A stretch of DNA of 64,000 nt, from the NCBI GenBank assembly GCA_003013855.2, contig ML058505.1, forward strand, positions 1,302,001 through 1,366,000, in the 5' to 3' direction. The position numbers were made by a program, and so were the translations under genes. Shown piece by piece: positions 45,196 through 56,599 of this stretch (positions within the stretch are counted from its first letter, which is position 1; every line of letters starts with the position of its first letter). The DNA comes from Liriodendron chinense (lineage: Eukaryota > Streptophyta > Magnoliopsida > Magnoliales > Magnoliaceae). A model generated the notes under the pieces. The model had not been told where the DNA came from and ran no database searches. It saw only the letters and a program-made list of their open reading frames with translations.

Positions 45196-46935
45196 CTACC
45201 TTTGATTAGTCTGATCGACTATATGATCAAATTTGAGCAGGATTTTCATAAATTTTAATAAGTTTCTCATAAGGACCATCCAAAGTCCTGCTCGATAGTA
45301 AACATGGGTGCTTTTCTTCATTGAAGTCCAATATTTATATGCACCACATGCATGATGGGAGGAGATAAGAGTAGCAAAAAGACATCTCCTCGAATTCTGA
45401 ATTGGGTTGTGATTGATTAAAAACGGATCCTCCCAATCAAAATTTTTAATGAGTTGAAGAACCCATGATGGTGGACAGACATTCATCAAGTATTCTTTAG
45501 TTTGGGTTGCCTCCTTCACAAATTCAGAATTGCACGGTGCTTCCACAAACAATGGTAAAGCGTGTAAATCAATGGAATGGTGTTCTTCAGGCACTGACAC
45601 CGCGTCTAACAAAATGTCCAACTCCGTTATCATCTCATCATCAAGATTATGGGAGTAGGCTAAGCATTCCTCTTGAAAATCGAGATCGTCAGATGAAGGG
45701 TTCTCGTCTTCCCTAATGATTGTAAAAATTCAATTTCTATGGTGAGGGATTCACACTCCATGGAGTGAAATTCTTCCAAACTAGGTTCCTCATAACTAGT
45801 ATAAGGCACCAAGTCGGAAGTGTGCAAGGCTTTAACAATCTCTTGAATAATTGGGTCTTTTGAATTTTCAAAGTGAGCCAAGCATTCATCCAAAGAATCT
45901 GAATTCTCACTCAAAGGGAAGTCTTCCACAATAAAATTTGGCATGTGTTGTTGGTGGAAGGACTCAAAGAGATTGACTTCAGTCATCTCTCTAGTAAGAA
46001 TGTCTTCTGGCGACTCATAAACATTCGACTCTTTGGAAGAAGAAATCATGGGCTCACAATCATCCATTGAACCCTCATTGTAGGTAATCATACTATCACT
46101 TTCAGATTTTGGTAGATTCCTCAGGTTCGTCAACCGTCATTGAAATCTCTTCATCATTAAAATCAGGATATTTAAAAGAGATAGTTGATTCACCATAATC
46201 GATGGTGATATTGGGGTCACCAAGATCAATATCTTCTAGAAGTTTAGTCATTAAATCCGAAGAAGGTTGGGCTTGGATAGCCTTATCCTCCCCATTGTTG
46301 TGGATTGAATCAGTGATCCCAATTTCGGGCTCAATGGCTTCAAGAGATGTAGAGTGGTTTTGAATTGATTGCTCATACTCGTACTCTTTCTCTAAGTTCT
46401 CAAGGATTTGTATGTACATGTTATCATAAGGGGAAGACAGTTTGCAACGATTGTCGATGACCATGATTGGTTCTTCCTTTGGACTAGAGGTGTGATGACT
46501 CTCCTGATGAAGATCATATGTGTTATAAGACGAAGATTGATAAGATGGTTGATAGGCATAAACATACAAGTGATCACGTAATGTCTTTACCAGTTAGTCA
46601 TTACTCCTCCGGTCTTTTTTCTTATTCCTACCTCCTGTCAAACTTGGTGGAACACTCTTATTATTTTCAACCCAGTAATCACATAGTGTTTTACCCGGCT
46701 GACCATTATTCGATTTTGCTTCATTCCGATACTCCCCCATCGTCTTACGCCGTATCTCATCATATGTATCATAGTAATCATGCAGCGTCCTACGTTGAGG
46801 GGTAGTGGAAGTTGATTGAATCTCAAAAAAATACTCATGCTTATAATGGTTCCAATCATAAAGAGATTGGATTTCATGATCCAGCATCTCATCTTCCACA
46901 AGATATGCATAAGCACCACCCATCCATTCAGCCAT
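45196..46935 (-). pseudogene. Unrecognised internal frames of the LARD-like element
   Basis: Reading starts at the ATG at 46935 (MAEWMGGAYAYLVEDEML). The frame runs to 46102 with one TAA or TAG near 46594, then shifts into 45660-46133 and again into 45196-45633. The first part has four spaced copies of a (K/R)T(L/M)x(D/E)(Y/H) motif: RTLHDY, KTMGEY, KTLCDY, KTLRDH. One of these resembles RTLRDYLQPA at the start of the gag-only family's Gag. The second part is acidic and includes NFIVEDFPLS. The third ends with VLMRNLLKFMKILLKF, which I have seen as an anonymous plant repeat-encoded segment. No catalytic motif. Function unknown. Confidence 0.55.
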
Positions 46936-47571
46936 AATGAAATTTAAGAAGCTGAAACTAAAAAAAAATCTAGAAATAAAAATAAAAGAAGGAAAAGAAA
47001 AAGAAAAAGAAGAACAAAGAAGATCCTAAGAAAGAGAAAGGAAAGAAAAAGAAAAAGAAGTTTTCCTACTTTACTTCTTTCAAAGAACGAAGCACAAGGT
47101 GTCTTGCAATGGCAAAGCCAGAAGCGAAGATAGAGACCGATTTTTCCTGGTCAATAGAGGTTCAACATAACACTCCACCCACTCTTTGAATCTTTGAAAA
47201 AAATTAGAAAAGAAGAAAGAGGAGTAGCGTGAGAAGAGAAATCTCCGAGCTCAAGGTGATGCGAGGCGGCTATGCCAACCAAAAGGAATCAAGGCGGCTC
47301 AAGGCCAACCTATCAGAGATCCAAAAGGAGTCTCCACCCACTCTACAAGAGATGAATAGGATAGGAATAAATAGGAGGAGAAGAAGAGTAAGGTTGGAAA
47401 GACAAAACCTGATTTGAGAACTTAACAAAACCAACTTACTTCTACTTCAACTTCCTTACAATTCCTACAAAAGAAAGATCAAAATAAAACAAACTAAGTT
47501 AGTACTAATCGAAAAATTTCTAAAAATTTCAATAGAAAATTATTTTCAAAAATTTTGTAAAAACCGTCAAG
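46936..47571 (-). other. Leader of the LARD-like element
   Basis: Non-coding. It contains purine-rich runs (46960-47060) and, on the minus strand near 47470, a pyrimidine-rich stretch ending in TAG that matches the acceptor-like site of the related leaders. Confidence 0.6.
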
Positions 47572-47589
47572 TCCCCGATAACGGCGCCA
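47572..47589 (-). other. Primer binding site, tRNA-Asp type
   Basis: The minus strand reads TGGCGCCGTTATCGGGGA, one base from the tRNA-Asp complement, a few bases after the 5' LTR. Confidence 0.9.
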
Positions 47590-47595
47590 AAAACT

Positions 47596-49299
47596 TGTTC
47601 GCTCCCTAAGTGTAGGGTTGCAATGTAGTAATAATTCGGTAGAGACTGAGATCGTTCTTAAGGACTAATATAAGAATTCTCAGAATTTCTTCTAAAAATC
47701 TCCAATTGAAATCAAACTACAATAATCTGTAAATATGAATGTAGGAGAATAATCTGTAACTTGTGATGGATATAACAATCTAAAAAAAGTACTAGGGTAC
47801 CGAGGATCCACTTGTAGTGATCCTTAATGCATAACTCACTTTGATTTCTCAATTACACAACTAGAATCGAAATCAAATCCTATCTAACCAGAATATGGAG
47901 CAGTTAATTTAGCAAAACAGTCTGTGATATGTGTTGTTCATCAACATGATTCACTCAATTTAAGTTAGGACTTGAACACACTCAATGCATAGGTCAATCC
48001 TAGTTCCAATAGGTTAAGATCACAATCATAATAATCATCAAACCCTGTCACAAGGCTTAACTATATTACGATTTGAACTTCATCCAAATCATATAAATAA
48101 GCAATACATGTTTCAGACTTATCATAAAAAGTAGAACTTTGGTTTGAAGTTCCCACATGAAGAACCAAGTCTAGAGCGTCTTGAATCCAATTCCTTGGAG
48201 CGTACAGGTTTAGATCTATGAAAAACAACTAAGAATTAAAGCAATTCTTCCAAACATCTATGAGTCATCATAAGATTAAGAAAAATTACTTAGAATTTTA
48301 TTCAAACTCAACAAACCATTGTTCAATCAATAAAAATCCAATTTGAAACCAATAAAAATGAATTAAAGCATCTTAGACCTACTACAAGCTTCACCTCTTA
48401 ACCCTAGCTAAGAGGTTAATTAATGAAAAGCATAAAAATAAAATAGAACTAGAACTAGAAGAAGAAAACTAATTGTAGGAGGCTAGGAAGACTTCTAGGT
48501 CTTGAATCCTTTGCTCCCCAAATTGCTAAATGCCCTAGGAATGAAGTGAAGGTCTCCTTTTATAGCTTTCACACCCCACAAACGAAGAATCTTCGAGAAT
48601 TTGCGTAGAATTTACGCACTGCGCAGACAAAATTGGAGCCAGACTTGAATTTTTTTAAACTGGGCGCATGGTCGATTGATTGATTGTGCTGGGCGATCAA
48701 TCGGTTATGCTAGGCGATTGATCGTAGGTGGTGGGCAATGGATCGCACGGGACAAAAAGTGTCTAGAGAGTTTCAATAGCAATTCTTCAAAAATTTGCAT
48801 TCTATTGATTTATCTTCAGGCTGGGCGATCAATCGCTCAGGCTCGGAGATCAACGCAATTCTGCACTTTATTCCAGCAACAATTTTGTCAATTTCTGTTG
48901 TGAGCGATTAATCGCTCAAGTCTGTCAATCAATCGCTCAAGCTGAGCGATCAATCGACGGATCAATCTTTGGATCATTCTTCAGAAACTGCAACTTTCTG
49001 CATATTACTTTAATGGCCCTGCACTCTGCACTTTGGTTTTTCTGGCCTTGTTAGGTCTTTTAACATGATTTCTTCATTGTTTTTCAACTCCATCTTCCAT
49101 AGCTTCTTTCTTCCATTCTTGGGATTTCTTCCTTTGATCCTCAAGGTGTCCTAAAGCGATCTTTTAGCATTAAATTCAAAAGGTCTCTCTCTCATTCCTA
49201 CAATCACAAACTATGCATTAAATTATTCTTTAAATCATGAAAATCATGCATAATGTGTGATGAATTGGGGTTGGATTATGCACAATTCAGAGCTCAACA
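47596..49299 (-). repeat. 5' LTR of the LARD-like element
   Basis: 1704 bp; partner of 42289-44010. Palindrome array at about 48665-48965, minus-strand TATA box (about 48554-48561), hairpin at about 48395-48416. Confidence 0.92.
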
Positions 49300-49304
49300 C
49301 ATAG
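49300..49304. repeat. Target-site duplication CATAG (right copy)
   Basis: Partner of 42284-42288. The Tat1 frame reads GRPM up to here and LRALKVG beyond 42288, so the insertion is within coding sequence. Confidence 0.93.
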
Positions 49305-49909
49305 GTCGCCCGATGATGGCATTGTAGACCAAAGGCGTATCGACCACTAAGAAGTCAACCATAAGGACGACTTCCTGTGGGGCCTTGCCCATAGTGACTG
49401 GGAGGGTGATACTTCCCTCGAGCATGACGCTTTCGCCAGCAAAGCCAATCAGAGGCATTTTCATCGGGATGAGCTTATCCCAACGGAGCTGCACTTGGTC
49501 AAAGGCGACGCGTATAAAATGTCTACCGAGTTGCCAGTGTCGACCAGCATACGGAAGACCCTTTTGTTCGCCACTATCATGGACACCACGAGGGAGTCGT
49601 TGTGTGGGTGTATGATCCCCTCAGCGTCTTCTTCTGTGAAGGTGATGGGACACTAGTCGATCCTCGGCACCTTGGGAGATCTGATGCAGGGTTGATCGTG
49701 TTTACCTTGTCGGCATCCAGCACGCGTCTGGCATATGTCCTTCGCGCATTGCTAGAATCCTCTCTAACGAGACCGCCGAAGATCGTGTGGATCTCACCTC
49801 GTGGTTCGTTGTCGACCTTTTCCCCTCTCTGCTCTCCTCGGGGGGTCGATCTTGCCGCGTCGTTTCACCCGGCCACGAACTCCTGAAGGTTCCTGTTCCG
49901 GATTAGCAT
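49305..49909 (-). pseudogene. Tat1 gag end and protease
   Basis: Continues the Tat1 polyprotein on the other side of the LARD-like insertion. From 49909 downward it has NLQEFVAG, GEIHTIFGG, NARRTYARRV, the aspartic protease core LVDTGNSVDILY (seen across frame changes), QLRWDKLIPM, PLIGFAGE and NAIIGRPM. These are standard Tat-lineage landmarks. The frame is broken several times. The rest of gag would lie beyond the plus-strand element that starts at 49910. Confidence 0.8.
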
Positions 49910-50146
49910 TATTGAGCTCTTAATTGTGCATATTCTAACCCCAATGCATCACTCATTATGCAAGGTTTTCATGATTTATAGACTAATCTAATGCATAGAT
50001 TTGTGATTGTAGGGATGAGAGAGAGGATTCATCAATTGGAGACTTAAAGAAGCCATTTACAAGCATAGAAGATCAAAGGGCTAAGCGTTAAAGGATGAAA
50101 GAAAGAAGTCAAAGAAAAAAAGAAAGAAAGCGAAGAAGAGACCCAT

Positions 50147-50423
50147 GACCGGTCGTCTGACCGGTCGTCCATAGCTCAGGACCGGTCGCACGACCGGTCC
50201 GATCACTCAACAGGAGGGGCCACGGCTACACAATTCACTGGACTGTCCACGACCGGTCGTGCGACCGATCGTCCACTGCTCAGACCAGTCGTGCGACCGG
50301 TCCTTGAATTAAATATCTGAGGCCGAATTTTCCAAAAACTCTCTAGACGTTTTTTACACTTTTGCGACCGGTCGTGCGACCGGTCACCCAGGAGCTCGGA
50401 CCGGTCGTGTGACCGGTCGTCTG
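50147..50423. repeat. Six spaced 20 bp palindromes in LTR U3
   Basis: Each is a version of GACCGGTCGTGCGACCGGTC, separated by roughly 10-55 bp of unrelated sequence. Six copies are recognisable, two of them perfect in the arms. Confidence 0.92.
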
Positions 50424-50684
50424 CGTAATGATTCGTGTTCTACAAGCCCCGAATTTCTCTGCGCAGTGCGTATTCTTACACAATTTCTAGATGATTCTGA
50501 TGCTGCAAAGCCTCCCCACTATAAAAGGACACCTAGGGATCGTTCGTAGGGTATCTTGGAAGGGTTTGAGCAAGGTGGGAGGCGGCGGAAGTGGATTTCG
50601 GAGTTCCATAACTCCTCCTAGTTTGTTTGCTATTTTCATATTTTTCTTAGTTATTTTATGTTTCCTTGGATCATGAACGGTTAA

Positions 50685-50708
50685 ACCTCTTAGCTAGGGC
50701 TAAGAGGT
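50685..50708. repeat. Conserved 10 bp hairpin in the LTR transcribed part
   Basis: ACCTCTTAGC, four-base loop, GCTAAGAGGT. It is about 160 bp past the TATA box and is present in every LTR of this superfamily in the window, in both orientations. Confidence 0.9.
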
Positions 50709-51500
50709 GAAGCTTGTAGTGAATCTAAGATGTTTCAATTCGTTTAAAGTTGGTTGTAAGATTGGATTTCATGTTTATGAACGATGGTTTGAATTTTAAT
50801 TCAAGTTTTAAGTAGTTTTTCATAGTCTTATGATGGATCATGGATGTTTGGAAGAAGTACTTGAGTTCTTAATTGTTTTGTGTTAGTCTAGACCTGTATG
50901 ATCCGAGGAATTGGAGTACGCTCTAGTACTATGATCTTCATGTGGGAACTTCCTACCAAAGTTCTACTTTTATGGAATTCTGTAATATATGGGACTGTGT
51001 ATATGATTTGAATAAGTTCAAATCATAATCTAGTTTTGTCTTGCGACAGGATTTAATGATGTTTATGATTGTGATCTTAGCCTATTGGAATTGGGACTGA
51101 CCTATACAATTGAGTATGCTCGTCCTAGCTTGCATTGAGTGAATCATACACATAGATCTTATATATGGCAGATTGTTGGTTTAACTGATCTATCATCCGG
51201 CTAGATAGATCTTAATTTCGATTCTAGTTGAGAAAGTGAGAAACCACAACGAATTGAGCATCAAGGATTGCTACAAGTGGATCCTTGAAGCCCTAATGCC
51301 TTTTATTAATTGATTACTTAAGTTTAAGTTCAAAATTGCTATTCACATCAATCTCCTTAAAAAACTTATTTGTTAGCTTCTCAGTAGAAACTATTGGAAG
51401 TGTTTGGTGAATTCCTACATAAGTCCCTGTGGATCGACCTCGGTCTTACCGAGATTATTACTACATCGCAACCCTACACTTGGGAAAGCGAACAAGTTTT

Positions 51501-51518
51501 TGGCGTTATTGCCGGGGA
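51501..51518 (+). other. Primer binding site, tRNA-Asp type
   Basis: TGGCGTTATTGCCGGGGA shortly after the LTR end. Confidence 0.87.
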
Positions 51519-52065
51519 CTTTGACGATTTTCACAAAAATTCTTCGAAAATAGTATCTATTTAGTATTTTTAGGATTCTAGTACTAACTTAGTTTGTTTT
51601 GTTTGATTTTTCTTTTGCAGGGATTTCTAGGAAGCTGAAGAAGACATAAGGATCTCATGTGCCCAAATCAGGTTCTATCTTTCCAACCTTACTCTCTTCT
51701 TCTCCTATTCATTCCTATCATATTCATCTCTTGTAGAGTGAGTGGAGACTCCTTTTTGGATCTCTGAAAGGTAGGCCTTGTGCCACCTGGATTCCTATTG
51801 GTCGGCTCTGCCGTCTTGGATCACCTTGTGCTCAGAGTTTTCTCTTCTCACCTCTACTTCTCTTTCTTGTTCTCTGTACTTTTCTCAAAAGATTTAAAGA
51901 GTGGGTGGGGAGTTCGCTGAACCCCTATTGACCAGGAGAAATCGGTCTCTATCCTTGCTTCTGGCCTAACCATTGCAAGACACCTTGTGCTTTGGTCTTA
52001 GAGAAGAGTAAAGAAAGGAAGGAAGAATTCTTCTTTCCTTTTTGTTTCATTCTTTTAGGTTTTGC
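51519..52065 (+). other. Leader of the plus-strand gag-only family element
   Basis: Non-coding, with a pyrimidine-rich acceptor-like site TTTTCTTTTGCAG at about 51620 that is conserved in the sister copies. Confidence 0.6.
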
Positions 52066-53670
52066 ATGCCACATTGGGCTCAGGATTCCAATAACCGACT
52101 CATTAGTGAAGGGGGAATAGTTGAAGGAATTGACAAAGAACCACGTGTTAGGAGACATCGAAATTCTCCAATTTTGTCTGAAAATATGGCTGTAAATCAA
52201 CCTAATCCGATGGCCAATCCAAATCTGGGCCAAAACCAAATCGAAACGGGAGATAATGTGGTTAAGAATGTTCCTCGACCAAGAACATTACGTGATTACT
52301 TGCAACCAGCAAGAGCGAGCACTCCCTCATTTATAGTCTTTCCACAAAATGCAGGGAATGTAGATTTGAAACCGGGAGTGATCCAACTCCTCCCAAAATT
52401 TCATGGATTAGACAGTGAAAATGCCTATCAACACCTTAAGGAATTTGATGAGGTAATCACCACCATGCACTTTGCGAATGTTACTAATGATGTGATAAGG
52501 CTTAAATTATTTCCTTTTACCCTTAAAGATAAAGCTAAAGGTTGGCTCCATGCATTAAGGCCAAGATCAATTGGTGCATGGACTAATATGCATAGGGAAT
52601 TCATTAAAAAATTCTTCCCTACTCACAAAACGAACATGTTGAGGCGCCTTATCATGAACTTTGCCCAAAAGGAAGATGAGACCTTCTTCCAATGTTGGGA
52701 GAGGTTTAAGGACTTGTTAAATGCATGCCCACATCATGGCTATGAAATTTGGCGAGTTATAAGCTTTTTCTATGAAGGACTAACTTCACCCATGCGCCAA
52801 TTTGTAGAGATGATGTGTAATGGAGAGTTCATGAATAAGGAAGCTGATGAAGTATGGGACTATTTGGAGGAATTAGCTGAGAATGCACAGTCTTGGGATA
52901 CATCTAAACCAGCAAATTTTTAGACTAGCCAACAAAGGGAAAAGGAGGAATTTATGTCCTATCAGAAGAGGATAGCATAAGTGCACGTGTGGCTAGCCTC
53001 ACAAGAAAAGTTGAGGCCATGAAATTAAAGAAAGGAGAGATGATCAACTCCAATGAAGTTGAAACTGTTTATGGAATTTGTGCCGGAAATCAACATATAA
53101 CACAAGATTGCTCCACAATTTCAACGGTTCAGGACATCTTCCAAGAACAATCAAATGCCATAAACAGTTATCTATGGAAATTTGGTGCTCCAAATTCAAA
53201 CACGTTTAATGCTAATTGGAAGAACCATCCCAACTTCAGTTGGAGGAATGGGCCCACTGTGAATGCAAACAATATCCCTCAAGCTCAACCTATACTAGGT
53301 CCATCTCTAGTCATTACTCCAAAAGTTACGCTAGAGGAGATGTTGGGTGCATTTGTATTGGTTCAAGCTGAGTATAACAAGACTAATTCTCTGAAAATAG
53401 ATGGGTTCATGGAGAGCAATTGAAATTCAATCAAAATTCAACTCAAGCCATCAATGAATTGAAAACCTCAATGGCTAGAGTTGAATCTCACCTCAGTGTT
53501 AGGAAGAAAGACACACTTCCTGCCCAACCTCTCCCTAACCCAAGAACCCAATTTGAGATACAAGACGCAGGCTCATCCTCCTAACATACGGAGCATGTTC
53601 AAGCTATCACCACTTTGAGAAGTGGGAAAATAGTTGATAAATCTAATCTAGTGATGGCCCCAAAGCCTAA
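52066..53670 (+). pseudogene. Gag of the plus-strand element, broken and cut
   Basis: Starting at MPHWAQDSNNRL, the frame carries RTLRDYLQPA, LLPKFHGLDS, LKLFPFTLKDKAKGW, FFPTHKTNMLRR, CWERFKDLLNACPHHGYE and MRQFVEMM, all as in the copy at 25231-27420. It has a stop at 52921, a frame shift before 52989 and a stop near 53423. The last readable residues, TLRSGKIVDKSN...APKP, match the sister Gag. They are cut at 53670 by the Tat2 LTR. Confidence 0.88.
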
Positions 53671-55579
53671 TGTTGGGACTGAAAATGAACCGCGGGGAAC
53701 ATTTCCTGATTAGTGCTTATTGCGTATTGTTGCTCTGTGGTTCTGAGTAATAGGAACATTCATAGACAATCACAAGCATTCACAAAAGATACACACGAAG
53801 AGATATCGCAAGGCGAATTTTATTCCAGAGATTCTGAGATCTTTTACATTCCAGGCCGTGATCTGGCACGAGCCCTTAATTACATCGAATGATCGATGAC
53901 CCTTGATTAGAAGGTAAAAGACTAGTCAGCAGGGACTATGGTCTTAGAACTTGTGGTCGTAGAAACCTGTATTTGTTTTGCTGTGTACTGAACCACCTTT
54001 TAGTCATATGTCTATGTCCCATTTTTGGCTAGAGACCCGGGCTGAGACTGTTAGGGTTTATGACTGAGATGGACGACTCTGGGCCCGCGCCTGTCAATGT
54101 AGGGACAGGTGACCTCGGGAAATCCATTCTATAGTTGTGTGTACCTGCGCAGCCTAACCAGCGGATACCGTTTAATAGGTAGGGCATCGACCATTGTGTT
54201 GTGGCAGTCGAGAGCAATTGGTTTGTAGAGAATCGAAACTCTTTGGCATGGTTTATCATGGTAACCATGGCCCTGCTTGTCCAGCTTTTGACATAAATCG
54301 GATCATTCCTTTACAGTAAACATAAATGACAGCATATTTACATAACTCTGAATGTTGGCAGCTCCTTTCCGGGAAGTCACTTCGTTCATTGTGTCGAATC
54401 GGGTCAAGCCTCGAAGACGCTCAGTTCTACTCATTTTAAGGTCCTCAAAACGTTCGTTTGACTGTTCCATTGCGTCCGGAATGCTTGAAATACCCAAGAT
54501 AGGCTCAAACAGACCTTGAAAACACTTAAAATTGAGCCCGGTGCACCTGCAAACACGTTCTGCAATTGGCTGATTTTTTTGGTGCGTGAGACTTAATTTA
54601 CGGGTGCGTGGGGCTCCACGCACTTATCAATTAAATGTCGATTTCATGATGAATTTAGGGGTGTGTGGGTCTATTTTCAGGATGCGTGGGTCCAATTTTA
54701 CAAAATCTGATTTTTGCTGAATTTACGGACGCGTGGGACCGAATTGATGGATGCGTGCAGTACTTTTGGATGTGTGGGGTCCTTTTATAGGTGCGTGACC
54801 AAATTTATGGGATTCAGACCTTTAGTGGTGTATCTGTGATCGGAAAGGGAATTTTGATGGTCGGAAAGGTGTTCCGGCGAGGATTCCGGCGAGGATTTTT
54901 GGGTTTCCGGCGGCGGCAGCTCTCTCTCTCTCTTTTTTTTAATCTCTCCAATGAACGGGATGAGGGGGTATTTATAGGTGAAGTCGGCCAATGGGAGAGC
55001 GCCACGTGCCACGCACCTGTCAAATGTCCCCAACGCACCTGTTTATTGATGTGCGAATGCCCGAAAACATACTCGATCTTTTGGGTGCGTAAGGCTTAAT
55101 CGACGGGCGCGTGAGGCTCCACACACCTGGAATTCGATTTTTTGACCATCCATGGATTTTAAGGGTGCGTTGACCCATTTTCAAGATGCGTGGGGTATCT
55201 GCAAGCCTCCGTAAATGAAAGATCAATGTGCTGCTTTTTAAGGGTGCGTTGGGTGCGTGGGGTGTCCGAATTTTCAGGGTACGTGGACACATAAATGTGG
55301 GCTCCACTGATTGGGTTTTGATTTTTGGAGGGTTTGTGGGGCCCGTTTCGTCGCGCAAACACTGGCACTGTTCACCATAAGTAGTAATGAAGTTGCGGGT
55401 TCACTTCCGGGCAGTTCCGAACACGATGATCGGTGGGGCCCACTAGAGAACTTGGCTAAGTCAGGAAATCCTACATATATCTGTTTTGCGTGCACCGAAA
55501 GGCGTTTCTGCGTGATTTCTTCAGAGGTATGTGGTTATTTTGCTCTTTTTAAGAGTCCCTACTATTTGGGACCCCAACA
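53671..55579 (-). repeat. 3' LTR of Tat2
   Basis: 1909 bp, TGTTGGGACTG at the left and GACCCCAACA at the right (plus-strand reading), giving TGTTGGGG-type inverted ends. The minus strand has a TATA box, TATAAATA, at 54969-54976. The first part of an array of GGTGCGTGGG words lies here. Confidence 0.85.
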
Positions 55580-55592
55580 GATGCCCCTCCGA
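55580..55592 (-). other. Polypurine tract of Tat2
   Basis: The minus strand reads TCGGAGGGGCATC directly before the LTR start TGTTGGGG. Confidence 0.8.
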
Positions 55593-55650
55593 TGGGTCGC
55601 GACAGACGCAGGACCGGCTGGTGCGATGCACCGGACTTTCCGGGTCCCAC

Positions 55651-55658
55651 TATAAATA
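55651..55658 (+). promoter_or_regulatory. TATA box for the Tat2 antisense gene
   Basis: CACTATAAATAGAGGAGAC on the plus strand is a near-ideal plant TATA box. It is inside the element interior, 70 bp from the LTR, and directs transcription away from the LTR into the plus-strand gene. Predicted start near 55682. Confidence 0.6.
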
Positions 55659-56599
55659 GAGGAGACGGCCTAGTCTCGTCATTTCACTGTTCCTTGCTAG
55701 ACATTTCTGATCAAGCCTACGCACCCTTTTATTCTCCAACGCACCCAACAATTGTCTCCAACGCATCTTTTTAATCCGTACGCACCCATTTATTCGAGGT
55801 AGAAATGACTTCAGGGGTGCGTGGGATACGCACGCACCCCGTAATTTGAACTTCAGATTTTTTAATTGTTCCTTTTGGGGTGCATGGGATGTTACGCACC
55901 TGTAAATTTTGAACTTTGTGGAATTCCTGAATTTTTGGGTGCGTGGAGGTCTACGCACCCTTCGTCATACTTTTGGGCGGGCCCTGGTCATTCACGCACC
56001 ATGAAATTGGATTCGAGTCGACTTTTAAGGGTGCGTTGGGTGCGTGGAGGCTCACGCACCCAACTCCAGCTAATGAATTTGGCCGAGAAGCGTATTTTTA
56101 TGGGGTGCGTGGGATCTCACGCACCCTTCATTGATTTTGTCGAGGGATTGCCTTCACGCACCCGAAAATTGGGGTTTGGATCGGTTTTTTAAGGGTGCAT
56201 GGGATCTTACGCACCTGAAAATATGATCTTTGACATCCTTCAAATTTTGGGGTGCGTGGTGCCCCACGCGCCCAGCTTTATAGGACTGTGTATATGTAAA
56301 ATTTGTTTCGAATAATCTTTTTATGAGACTAGATATTTAAAGTGTATGAGCCCCTTGACCTCTGCCTCGTATTCATGCACATATGATATTTATCTTGAGG
56401 AGGCGTAGGGTCTCACAGACTTTAGAGTTTTCTAGATCGCATTCATTTTAAAGGTAATACCTATGGTTAACTTAAGTAATGTTCCGAGCGTACCTTAGCA
56501 TATCTTCTCGCTTTTCTGACTTTACTCGACTAGTTTCTCCTGCTTTCTCTCTCTTTTGTCGGACTGCCGTATCGGTTTATCAGCCTTGTTTCTTAGCAG

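Larger units (their letters stand above)
42289..49299 (-). mobile_element. Non-autonomous LTR element (LARD-like) inserted in Tat1
   Basis: LTRs of 1722 and 1704 bp (TGTTCGCTCCC...CAACA in plus-strand reading), a perfect CATAG duplication, a tRNA-Asp-type primer site and a polypurine tract define a complete 7.0 kb element. Its 3.6 kb interior has no reverse transcriptase, integrase, protease or standard Gag, only unrecognised frames on the minus strand. Comparing the first 115 bases, I saw about 9 LTR differences, so it is older than the Copia insertion. LTR architecture resembles that of the gag-only family, suggesting a shared helper. Confidence 0.92.
49910..51494 (+). repeat. 5' LTR of the plus-strand gag-only family element
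   Basis: 1585 bp, ending GGGAAAGCGAACA. The TATA box (TATAAAAG, about 50520-50527) lies about 95 bp past the palindrome array, so the array belongs to U3. Confidence 0.9.
49910..53670 (+). mobile_element. Plus-strand gag-only family element, 5' part, cut by Tat2
   Basis: 5' LTR, primer site, leader and most of gag of the same family as 21959-29643. It is interrupted at 53670 by the Tat2 LTR. The remainder, if present, lies beyond the right edge. Its first bases are TATTGAGC where TGTTGAGC is expected. Confidence 0.88.
54590..56275. repeat. Array of GGTGCGTGGG / ACGCACC inverted repeats
   Basis: About twenty-five or more copies of GGGTGCGT(G/T)GGG and its complement occur at 20-80 bp spacing. 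Many are paired as GGGTGCGTGGGATCTCACGC followed by ACCC, i.e. short hairpins. The array spans the right half of the LTR, the polypurine tract and the first 0.7 kb of the interior. Confidence 0.85.

Noticed and set aside
50147..50423. CRISPR-like array of repeats and spacers.
   Set aside because: The units are short palindromes inside a plant LTR, spacing is irregular, they recur in LTRs elsewhere in the window, and there is no cas gene.
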